Assembly: GCF_020906515.1 (NCBI RefSeq)
Contig: NC_085852.1
Coordinates: 434,001-498,000 of the forward strand
Direction: 5' to 3'
Source: Vanrija pseudolonga
Lineage: Eukaryota; Basidiomycota; Tremellomycetes; Trichosporonales; Trichosporonaceae
DNA: 64,000 bases
Made by a program: the position numbers and the translations under genes. Positions within the stretch are counted from its first letter, which is position 1. Each line of letters begins with the position of its first letter. Shown piece after piece: positions 12,150 to 21,965 of this stretch. Under the pieces are notes generated by a model. It did no database searches. It saw nothing but the letters and a program-made list of their open reading frames with translations, and had not been told where the DNA came from.

Positions 12150-13193
12150 GGAGATGGGTTGGTGAGTGCACCGCTGTGCTTCAGTCCTCAACGTGCTTCA
12201 ATCTGCCACATGGAGGAGGCACACATTGCCCGCCGCCCGCCATTACCTCACCGACCACCAAAACACGATCCTCATCATCGCGCCAAGACTTTCCAATGTC
12301 TATTTTCTTGCATTCCCCACTTGACACAACACCAATTGCTCATGCCCACAAGCCCCCGAACGCCCCCGCAGCGTCAGCGGGGCTCGCAGCAGGGCGGGTC
12401 GGGCCCTCCGCGCGTGAACGCGTCGCGAATGGAACTAGTGGATCGACGAACGTGCCGGCGTCGTCAGCCCGTCGCGTCAGTCGTCTTCTGCTGGATCCGG
12501 TCCTCTCCAGTCGCGGCCAACGCCCGAACGCGTCCATCTTGGGTTAGGCCCTACATAGTTGAGGGTGCAGCGAGGGGGTGTGTACCTCGACGCCTGCATC
12601 CGCACGCTGTCAGCGCCGCCGCATCACCACTACCAACGCACGTTCGTTATCTGAACCATCACCCCTGAGATTGAGCCATCCACCCCTTACTCAACAACGC
12701 TAAAGCAACCTTGGCTTACCGCGTCGCGTCCACGCGCTCGTGTCTCCTCCTCTGTGGTTGAGCCTTCTTACCGGACACCTCGCGGCATGGGTTCCTGGGC
12801 CGCGACATGTGGGTGTGGCTTCCGAGGCAGCGAGGCGCCGGCACCTGGACCGCCAAGGCTCCGCGCAGTCGATGGCGTAGCAAGCACACGATTGCCTGCG
12901 CGTAGCTCAGAGGCTCAGTGGACGGGGGGAGAGCGCCAGCGGTGAATGGGCGGCGCAAGCATCCGCTGGCAAGCTTCTTCGACCCTGTGAGCTTGCCTGC
13001 CTGCCGGCCGAGGTGTATGCGCGGGCAAACGCAAGCTCGTTGCTGCTTGCTACTGTTGGACTGACTCACAAACTTGGCGGATGTCCCGCCGTTAGTTATA
13101 TGGACACCCAGGCCCATCCAGGTCCCACTTATGGCTCATTCCCCCCACACTCTCTAACACCAACTGCTGTCGTTCTCTGACCAAAAAGGCGTG
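12150..13193. other. Intergenic region without recognisable gene
   Basis: About 1 kb between two plus-strand genes. Open frames on both strands lack start context, introns or any recognisable motif. A TTATATGG at about 13096 lies some 90 bp before the next start codon and may be its TATA element. Confidence 0.4.
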
Positions 13194-16100
13194 ATGCTCA
13201 CCTCTGTCATCACTGCCGTTCTGGCCCTGCCCCTCGTGGCTGCCGTGCCCTCCCCCCGCGCCGGCCACGCCGTCTCCGCTCGCATCGCTGGCCGCGCCAT
13301 CGCCGAGGACGCTGTTGTGTCCCGCCGCGATGCGTCCGTGCCGGCCGACTACTTCCTCCACGGCCTCGCCGGCAGCTTCTCGGGCAACGAGAAGCTGACC
13401 ACCGTGACCATCATTCCTGTGAGTTGGCGAATTGTGGTCGAGTGCCACTCGTCTCTAACACACGCACCCAGGGCGGCAACTCCAAGACCCAGGGCACCCT
13501 CGTCTCCGGTGCCACCTCGCAGGGCGTGAGCCTCACCCCCTCGGGCTCGGTCTCGCTCCTCGCCGGCACCCCGTTCGCCAACTACACCATTCCCAACCTC
13601 GGTCCCGGCATCACCCAGGTCTGCACTTTCGTGTTCCTGCAGTCGGGCTCGGCCGACATTGACGTCCCCGTCGTCGACAACCGCCAGGACTTTGACCTCC
13701 AGAAGTTCACCCAGAAGGTGCACGTCTCGTGGTCCGACCTCCTTGCTAGTGGGTAGAGCTGACAAGCTCTTGCCTTTTAGCTAACCCCCCAGCCACCTGC
13801 TTCTTCATCAAGGACCTGAAGATCAACACCATCCCCAGCGGCTCGGCGACCGGCGGTCCCACCGGCACCGTTTCGCCTTCTGGTGGCGCCACCGCCACTG
13901 CCTCGCCTTCGCAGGCCCCCACTGGCGCCCCGTCCAAGCCCCCTACGGGCAGCCCTTCGTGGACCATCATCACCCGTTCGTCGACCAAGCGCCCCGCTCC
14001 CTCGTGCACGGTCTCGACCTCGACCACCACGTCGAGCACCAAGAGCCGCTCGTCGACTACTAACACCAAGACTACTCTTACCGAGTCCACCCTGCCTACC
14101 TCGGCGCCGGGTCAGTCGTCTGGTGCCCCCGGCCAGTCGACTACTGCTCCTGGTCAGTCGACTGGCGCTCCTGGTCAGTCGACCGGCGCTCCTGGTCAGT
14201 CGACCGGCGCTCCTGGTCAGTCGACCGGCGCTCCTGGTCAGTCGACCGGCGCTCCTGGTCAGTCGACCGGCGCTCCTGGTCAGTCGACCGGCGCTCCTGG
14301 TCAGTCGACCGGCGCTCCTGGTCAGTCGACCACCGCCCCCGGCCAGTCCACCGGTGCCCCCGGCCAGTCGACTACCGCCCCTGGCCAGTCGACCACCACC
14401 CCCTCGCAGGCCCCCACCGCCCCCTCGCAGGCCCCCACCACCGGTGCCTCGCAGAACCCCTCCTCGTACTCGACCATCTCGCGCTCGACGACCAAGTCGT
14501 CCCCTTCGTCGTGCGCCGTCCCGACCTCCTCCACGTCGACCACGACCACCAGCCGCTCGACGACTTCTAACACCAAGACTACCCTCACTGACTCGGTGCT
14601 CCCTTCGTCTACCACCTCGGCCACCGCTTCGCCCACCGGCGCTGGTTCGACCTCGGCTTCGGGCTCGTCCTCTGCCACTGGTTCGTCGTCGGCCTCTGCT
14701 TCTGTCACTGGCTCGCCTTCCGCCTCCGCTTCCGTCACTGGCTCGTCCTCGGCTTCGGCTTCCGCCACTGGCGCCTCGTCGTCGGCTTCCTCCTCCGCCT
14801 CCGCCTCGTCCACGTCGTCGGCCTGCACTCCTACTGCCACTCCCAACCCCGCGTACCAGTCCACTGTCGCCTTCAACGGCAAGAACTTTGTCTCCAAGGG
14901 TCTTGTCGGTTTCGGCGCCATCGACGGCAGCGCCAAGGACCAGTTCGGCGAGACGATCGGCGGTATCGGCTCGGCCATCCGCCTCGACCACCTGACCAAG
15001 GTCGACTGCAACACGTACACTGGCCGTATCATTGTCCAGCCTGACCGTGGATGGAACCGCCCCGAGACGCACGACTTTGTGGGCCGCAACCACTACGTCG
15101 ACTTCACCCTCCGCCCCTACTACGACAACAAGACGCTCGAGTACCAGGCCGCCAAGTCGACCTTTGACCTCAAGTATGTCTCGTCGATCAAGTATGTCGA
15201 GAAGGACGACACCCCCACTACCGGCCTCAACGCGCTCGCCTACCGCAACGGCTCGGTCCCCATCCCTATCGCCTCGGCCGCGTACAACCACATCTCGCTC
15301 GACGCCGAGGGTCTCGTCCGCAACCCCGACGGCTCGTTCTGGGTGTCGGACGAGTACGGCCCCTATGTGTACAAGTACTCTCCCGAGGGCAAGCTCATCG
15401 ACCTGATTGAGCCCCCTCCCGCCTTCCTCCCCCGCCTCAACGGCTCGCTCTTCTTCGACGCCAACAACCAGAACGGCACCGTGCCCGACCAGGGCCGCGT
15501 CCCCAACCAGGGCTACGAGGGCCTCACCTCCAACCCGGACGGCACGCGCCTGTACATCCTCCTCCAGTCGTCGCTCACCCAGGATCAGGCGGACGACAAG
15601 GGCCGCTACACTCGTTTCCTCGAGTACGACACGACCACCTCGCCCCCTGCCCTGCTCCACGCGTACATTGTCGAGCTCCCCGTCACCAACGGCAAGGCCA
15701 AGACGCTCTCGCAGTCCGAGTTCCACTACATCTCGGACGACACGTTTGTTGTCCTCTCGCGCGACGGCAAGGGCGGTGGCGACACTGACGCCGTGGCCAA
15801 GAACAAGCGCTTCTACCTCTTCTCGACGTCGGCCGCCACCGACATTGCCAAGACGACCTACACGACCGCCTACGTCCCCGTCGCCCCCAAGAACGTGCTC
15901 AACAAGGACGTGACCGCCGCCAAGGTCACCCCCTGGGTCGACATCCTCGACGACGCCCAGCTCGCCCGCTTCGGCATCCACAACGGCGACACGGACCCCA
16001 CGTTCGACGTCTCGCTCCTCAACTCCAAGTGGGAGTCGATCGCCTTCGCCAGCGTCCAGGACCCCGCCTTCCCCAACGACTACTTCCTCTTCTCCTTCTC

Positions 16101-16230
16101 CGACAACGACTTTGTCACCCAGAACGGCTTCCAGGCCGGCCAGCCTTACTCTGACCCCAACTCGTACACGCTCGACAACCAGGCCCTTGTCTGGCGCGTC
16201 ACTGTGCCCTTCCCTCTCCAGGACGCTTAA
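13194..16230 (+). CDS. Secreted phytase-like esterase with mucin-like linker
   Basis: Exons 13194-13418, 13472-13748 and 13793-16230 give 979 aa. A signal peptide (LTSVITAVLALPLVAAVPS) is followed by a domain of about 140 residues of unknown type. Next is a long Ser/Thr/Pro/Gly linker with fourteen 7-residue repeats. From about residue 510 there is a domain matching the esterase-like activity of phytase family (motifs HISLDAEGLV, FWVSDEYGPYVYKY, NQGYEGLTSNPDG, KWESIAF). The enzyme should be exported to the wall or medium, with the linker O-glycosylated. Substrate unknown; phosphate esters are one possibility. The second intron has two in-frame acceptors 12 nt apart (13780 or 13792), adding or omitting four residues (T-N-P-P-A versus T). 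Strong C-ending codon bias suggests high expression. Confidence 0.88.
13951..14610 (+). repeat. Duplicated Ser/Thr module flanking the linker repeats
   Basis: Two related modules of about 50 residues lie at about 13951-14103 and 14455-14610. They share the pattern S-(T/S)-I-(T/S)-RS(S/T)TK...SC-V-TS-ST...RS(S/T)T(T/S)NTKTTLT(E/D)S-LP-S. They bracket the 7-residue repeat array, as if a module had been duplicated with the array between its copies. Each has one Cys. Confidence 0.7.
14110..14403 (+). repeat. Array of fourteen 21-bp units (GQSTGAP)
   Basis: Fourteen units of 21 bp encode GQS(T/S)(G/T)(A/T)P. Eight consecutive units at 14152-14319 encode identical GQSTGAP with near-identical DNA, while the outer units differ. 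Such arrays expand and contract and are typical of mucin-like stalks in fungal surface proteins. Confidence 0.95.
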
Positions 16231-16437
16231 GCACCAGCACTAGGCGCTTCTGTTTCTAGATCTCCCCCGTAGACCCTCTCCTCCCCTTTTAACTCGACTG
16301 TGAACACACAGTTCGTGTGGACAATATGCCATTTTGGATCCCGTTGAGCCGTTGTTTGTTGCCCGCTGCTGCTGCACTGGATTGAGCAAAGATGTCATGC
16401 GTACAATATGTATGTGTGTGTCTCGCCTCGTATCGCC

Positions 16438-17797
16438 TCACAGCTCCTTCTCCTTCTCCTCGGCCGCATGTGTCGTAGAGGACGGTGTATAGCTTCCCCA
16501 CTCTGGTACAGCTCCAGGGCTGACCTCGCCAGTCCAAACGCCGAGCTCCATGCCTGGCTCCCAGCCGACCGTCTCGTCGTCGTCATCGTCGTCCTCATCA
16601 ACGCGCCGCTCGTACCCCGGCATCTGGATCACGACGGCGACGCGCATCGGCTCGCCTGCGCTCACGACGCGCTCGATCTCGGGCTCGAGCTTGGGGACTG
16701 GTGCTGGCGGGGGCGGGGGCGGGGGCGCGCGGTTCCGCCGCCAGACGCTGGGGCGGGGCGGGGGCGGCTGGAGCGGCGGGGGCACGGGGCGGCGCAGCTC
16801 GGGCGCGGGCGTGAGCGAGTGTAGCGTTAATGGCTGTGTCGTCGTGCCGGCGTGAGCTCTCTTCTCCGTCTCCTCGGCGTCACTCACCTGGCCCCAGCTA
16901 GCCCACGCAGGCTCGGCGTCCACCTCCTCCTCGACCTCTGGCACGGGCTTGGCGTCCCAGAGCACCGGGATACGGACCCACCGGCGCTCTCTCCGCCCGC
17001 CGTGGGGTGCGCGGCCGCCGACAATCGCCCATTCGGATAGTGGGCCCGGGGGCGGGCCGCCAGTGTAGATGCCGCCGCCCCACGGCTCGTCGGCGGGCGT
17101 GGGCTGTCGCCCCTGCTGCCACCAGTCGGGCGGGAAGGGCTCGCCGCGCGCAATGGCCAGCTGCGCGGCACTGCGGTATTGCCGTCGTAGTCGGTACGAC
17201 CGCACAGTCAGGAGACACGCGAGCACGACGAGCGCGCCGAGGATGCCGAGGAACTGGTAGATGAAGTTAGCGTCTATCATGTGTTGTGCGGAAGGGGGGT
17301 GCGATGGGACAGACAGGCAGGCTAAAGCCATGGAGGCGAGGTGCGGCGGCTGCAGCTGCTCGCAGCGCGCAGCGCGCAAGATCCAGAGACCGTGCGGCTG
17401 GAGCTGGAGGAGGAGGCGCGGCGCGCCGCACGGATGTTTACGACGTCAAGTGGGCGATGGGCGACAGAGACGACTCTCGCGCTCTCGTCTTCACGAGTCA
17501 CCACGGCCACGGCCGGCGAGGGCGGCGACCTCACCGCCTTGTCGCTCGCCCACCTCGCCCACCGCGCAAGACACTCACAACCAAATAATACACGTTGAGC
17601 TTCTTCCCGCTCGGATTGTTGTTGGCGTTGTACCCCGTCGGCGTAGGGAACAGCTGCGAGATGGACGGGCTGCTGCCGTTCGTGAGGATGGTGACTTGCG
17701 CCGAGGCGGACGGTATTGTGCCGTCGCCGCCGGTGCCGCCTGGGCCAAAGTTTCCCGCAGAGGCGGAGGCCGAGCTGGTACTGCTACTTGTGCTCAT
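16438..17797 (-). CDS. Single-pass membrane protein with proline-rich tail
   Basis: Not recognised. Exons 17797-17579 and 17253-16438 give 344 aa. The short N-terminal part is Ser/Gly-rich without a signal peptide. Splicing joins VYYLV to FLGILGALVVLACLLTV, making one continuous membrane helix, followed by a basic RSYRLRRQYR stretch. The remaining 250 residues contain PPDWW, many PPP runs and an acidic run of six Asp. This fits a type III plasma-membrane protein with a cytosolic scaffold tail. The intron splitting the helix is 325 nt, unusually long for this window. A GTGAGT near 16890 starts a possible 54-nt in-frame intron inside the tail, which I left as coding. It converges with the phytase-like gene. 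Confidence 0.65.
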
Positions 17798-18396
17798 CGT
17801 GTCATGGGCGGTCGGTGCCGGTCACAGACGTTGTCAGATGTCACACAGAAGAGGCGTTGGGAGCCTGGGTAACTAATTGCCAGTTGCTTGTCGCCCGACT
17901 TTCGAGCCAAGAACACGGCGGGGGCGAGGCTGCGGACCCTTGCCCTCTTCGGCCGGGGTGCTGCGGCGACGGCGGCCTGGGTGCGGTGCGTTCTCGGAGA
18001 CTTGTTGCCGGTGCGTTGGGTGTTCTGAACGGCCTGCGTGTAGATTGAAACGTGTGTGAGAGTTGTGGAGTGAGTGTGTGATGGGGACCTAGGTTTGGGT
18101 GGGTTGATGGATGGTAGTGTTTAGTCGCAGCAGCAGGCAGCAGCAGGCAGCAGCAGGCAAGGTGGGTAAGCAAGCACGTCAGGCACCACCCACCAAGTCA
18201 ACCCCAGCAAGACCGAGGTGGCAAACTCACCGCAACCGCCGCAGCAGTCAACAAACGCTTTCGGATGCATCTGTTCCAGTCACTGCTGCATCCGTTTGAC
18301 TTGGCTTCACTCCATGCAATCGTCTCTATAATACAATGCTAGCTATGTACATTGCACCTTCTTCACACCAAGCTGCTGCTCCTCCCTGACTGCAGC
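17798..18396. other. Intergenic region with GCAGCAGCAG repeats
   Basis: Contains the 5' leader of the preceding minus-strand gene and the 3' flank of UBA3. Three copies of a 10-bp CAG-rich unit occur at about 18126-18158. No gene is seen. Confidence 0.4.
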
Positions 18397-20026
18397 TCAC
18401 ACAAACGTCACCTCCACAGACAGGCTAAACGGCAGGTTTGGATCCGTAACAACCAGTGCCTCGCCTTCCTGCACTAGTTCCGAAACCAGCTTCTCCAGGT
18501 TCGGCTTGGTAGCCTCGTGCAGCTGAGGAGGTGCCTGGAAGTAGAGCGGTTGGCCACTGGCATGGGCCAAGCTGGGCCGCGTAATCTGGCTGCGCGAGTG
18601 TCAGCGGTGCCTTCGGTGACGTCGCCGGTCCATTGGGGAGGGTCTGCTCTGTCTGCACTTACAGGTCTTGCCGCACGCTAATCCACTCCACAAGCTTCTC
18701 AAGAGTCCAGTCCTTGCCAACCTCGGCCGAGATGGACTCGCCGCCGCAGACGGGGCACTCGGGCCGCTTCTCGTGCTCAAAGGTGAAGGTGTAGAGCGAG
18801 TCGTTGCCAACGTACTGGAACGTGTCAGCTGAAGGGGGCGACAACAGCTACCCACCATCATGTAGTTGTTGAGGAAAGGCGCACACGTCGTGGCAATCTT
18901 GAGCGCCTCGTTGCAACACGACGCCGCAATGATTGCGTTCGTGCTTGCAATAGCCGGGATGATGTTCTTTACGACACCCTGGGTAAGAGCCCACGTGACG
19001 CCCTCAATCTTGAACTCGGAAGCGCGGTTCGAGGCAACCTGGAACAGCCACTCGATGTGGTCTGGGTCGTCCGTGTCAAGCTTCTTGTCTGTGGCGTTAG
19101 GTTACCGTAAAGTGGTGGAACCTACCCTTGAACACACGAGGCCACTCAAGAACGCTGGCCCACTCGATGCAGTGCTCGGGGAGTCGGGGGGTGTTGGCAA
19201 TGGTACAGATGGGGAATGCAGTGGGAGGGGTGAGCATGTCGATCTGGGGTCAGTGCGTAAACTTGTCTCCCTTCACCCACCGAGCACTCGTAGCACGAAG
19301 TGATTGTCGGGAGGATCACACGGGCCTGGCCCTTAAAGCCCTCAGTACCGCCGTCGATCAGAGGCTTGAGGCTCTCCGGGTCCTCCTCGTCCACCATGCC
19401 GACGAGCGTGGCGTTGATCCACCGGCGAGCCGAGATCGAGTCCAGACCAGCAATGATAATGTTGAACTGTTTGTAGAAGGAAAGGGGGTGGTCCTGGATC
19501 TTGCTGTGGTGGGCCGTCACCTTGACGCCGGGGATACGCTTCATGATGAAGTCGGCGGCCACAAGAGCCTTGGACTTGCCGACATCGGCCTCGCTGAGTG
19601 GGTCAGCTGATTCAGTCGTGCAAGAAGCTGGACGCACCGGAACAGGAACTGGCGGTTGAGGTTAGAAATGTCAATCGTGTCCATGTCGATGACATGGATG
19701 TTGCCAAAGCCGGCTGGTGGGTTAGCGAACTCTGTGTGTAGCATACCCACTCAATGCAAGGTTCTGCAGAATCTCGCAGCCGAGACCACCGGCACCGATG
19801 ACCAGAATCTTGGACTCGTTACGGAGGAAGTTCTTGGTCTGAGTAGCATCAGCAACAGTAAGGAGTCAACCGAGTCAATGCCCACCGTCTGTCCTCCCTC
19901 AAAGCTCTCATCAGTCCAGGGACCCGGGCGGTCGAGTAGCTTGTCAATGCTGGCGTAGCGGGACGGATCTTGCAGATAAGCCTTTAGACGTGTGATTAGC
20001 TGCCATAAAACCCTTGAGATATCCAT
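18397..20026 (-). CDS. UBA3: NEDD8-activating enzyme E1 catalytic subunit
   Basis: Activates NEDD8/Rub1 with ULA1/NAE1 and hands it to the E2 Ubc12, so that cullin ligases can be neddylated. Eight exons (20026-19886, 19838-19751, 19713-19638, 19593-19281, 19243-19126, 19088-18856, 18814-18663 and 18589-18397) give 437 aa. Seen in order: ATP-binding [12 protein letters not shown] (about residue 58), NRQFLFR, the adenylation core, a zinc pair CYEC, the catalytic Cys about 219 in [10 protein letters not shown] with LPEHCIEW, the second zinc pair CPVC, and the C-terminal E2-binding ubiquitin-like domain. Introns are 37-73 nt with CTGAC or CTAAC sites. The start is uncertain: [10 protein letters not shown] lies directly before the conserved AYLQDPSRY, only 31 bp after the stop of the upstream amidotransferase gene. 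Confidence 0.95.
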
Positions 20027-20057
20027 GCACAGAACCCAATAAATCTGTACATGTAGC

Positions 20058-21182
20058 TCAGCTCACTTGAGTTGACTGCTGTGCCGAGCCGTTGCCTTGT
20101 GGTGCGGGGGCGTCCTGCTGAACCGGAAGGTCCTGGAGCATGACCTTCCAGATGGCGGTGCCGAGTCGGCCCTCGCCCTCGCCGCCAGTGCCATCAACAC
20201 CAGATGCGCGACGGTGTGCCTCGGCAGCGACCTCGGGGGTGAAGATACCGCCCTCGGTGCGTGCGTCGGTGATGTGGTTGACGATTGAGGGGGTGAACTC
20301 GGGGTGGCCCTGGATGGTGAGGACCTGGGCAAGGGGCTTGGCTGGTGTCGAAGCGGGGTGCAGCTTGACGAACGAGTGAACTGGGTACTTTTCTGAGCTG
20401 CCGAGGAGTTGGGTTCCTGGTGGGAGTGCGGGGACGTGGTCGCGGTGCATCTGCTCGGCGTACTGGAATATGGTTAGCAATCTGCAATACTGGCCACACC
20501 TTCCACCAGCACTCACGATCTTGTCCGAGCCCTTGACAGAGTTGACGTCTGACGACCACCAGTACTTGCCCTCCTCGGTCAAGTTGATGCCGTAGACGCC
20601 AACCTCCCAGCCAGCCTTGCCGACCTCACACTGGCCGCCAAGCGCAATGGAGAGGATCTGGTGGCCGTAACAGATGCCAACCAGGCGAATGTGCTGGGTA
20701 GCGGGGTTGGTGGCGACCTCACGGATCCACTTGATAAGAGTGGGGCCGAACGAGCTGGTCTCGTCGTGCGCAGTGTGCCCTGCAAGCGTTAGCGGGTGAC
20801 ACAGACACCTTAAGACACCCACTCGATCCAGTCAACATGATCACATCATACGACTCGGAGCCGCCAGCGACGAGCTTCTCGGCGGGCGGGAACTCAAGCT
20901 TGTTGACGACGTCGTAGCCATCAAACACAAGCTCGGTGTTGTTGGCGACCTGCGCATCGGGGTACTTTGCCAGCGCCTTGAGGAGCCAGCGCTTGAAGAT
21001 GTCGTAGTCTGGAGGTCAGCGAGGAAGGGAAGGCGGGCACGCGTCAGGACGTACAGGTGCCGTCCTCGTCAATCACCGTCTGCATCTACATGGCGTCAGA
21101 GGCGTTCTCGGCCGTTCGGGTCAGCCAAACGTACCGGCACATCGTTGATGAGGAGCGCGACGCGGAGGACACGCTTAGTCAT
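20058..21182 (-). CDS. Class I glutamine amidotransferase-like protein
   Basis: Five exons (21182-21135, 21085-21055, 21008-20823, 20779-20517 and 20462-20058) give 310 aa. The class I amidotransferase fold is shown by the nucleophile elbow GICYGHQ (Cys about 125) and the His/Glu pair in IQGHPEFTPS. The family includes fungal proteins and gamma-glutamyl peptidase-like hydrolases that act on free-standing substrates; no synthetase domain is attached here, so the partner or substrate is unknown. The C-terminal tail is Gln/Ala-rich. The final codons read CAA GTG AGC TGA. The GTGAGC could equally be a splice donor, which would change the end of the protein and could join it to UBA3 on the same strand. 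Confidence 0.85.
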
Positions 21183-21965
21183 GGCTGGTGAGGGAAGACG
21201 TGGAGGAGCGTCTGGATTAGGGGTTGCGGTGAGCGTGAGTGGCGGCAGCGGTCTGCGAGGGGAGTCGAGAGGTCGCTGTGCGTGCTGTTGATATAGGGCT
21301 AGCTGGGTACCGGTCGATACGAGTCGTGATGGTTGTTGTCGATACGCGGTTGTGTGTCGCGAAGATTGGCAAACGGCGGCGTCGGAGCAGTGACGACGGG
21401 GGCGGTGGTATGGTGGAGTGGAGGAGTGCCCGCGCGGAGTGTCGGCCACCTCCGCTGGTTTATTCAACCCTCCCACCTTCGGTTCACGCCGCCAAGCCGC
21501 TTGTACTGCCGATACGCGATTTCCAAGACGCCACATACAAAGCAACAACGACAATCAAAGGCAACAGGATAAGAGGTAGAAGCCTGTTATCGCTAGTAGT
21601 TAGTAGGTGGCTGGGCTGATGGGGCAGGCACACGGGCCAAGGTGCCCAGATCCTTGTTCTTTCGCTGCAAGAGCGGCACTGCCGGAGCCCCTCCGATTCC
21701 TGAGGCCACCTGTGGGGCTATCGCAGATGGCACAGGTGTCTCGCGGCTAGCTTAAGCATCTCCCAACTCTCAGGTCTCAACGTCCAGCCGCCTCGTTGTT
21801 GTCCCAGACAGAGTTCAGAGTACAATGCAGGTTCAAGCCCACTGACGACCTCGCCACACTCACGTGGGTTTGCTTCCGCGTCTCCACCTTCGCCACCCAA
21901 CTTCAACAAGTCGGACTTGCTCAACTATTGACCATCACAATTCACATATATACTCACTCGGATCG
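21183..21965. promoter_or_regulatory. Divergent promoter region, amidotransferase and ESS2
   Basis: 783 bp between divergent starts. It includes GATACG-type motifs near 21312 and 21342, an AGTGGAGG at about 21416, and a pyrimidine-rich right end with TATATACTC near 21946. No gene is seen. Confidence 0.4.

Noticed and set aside
12898-12960. Stretch resembling a tRNA start (GCGTAGCTCAGAGG)
   Set aside because: No matching B box, T-arm or acceptor pairing follows at the right distance.
13777-15981. A 734-codon open frame antisense to the esterase gene
   Set aside because: It is a shadow of strong codon bias; it is Gly/Arg/Val-rich, has no motif, and mirrors the repeat array of the real gene.
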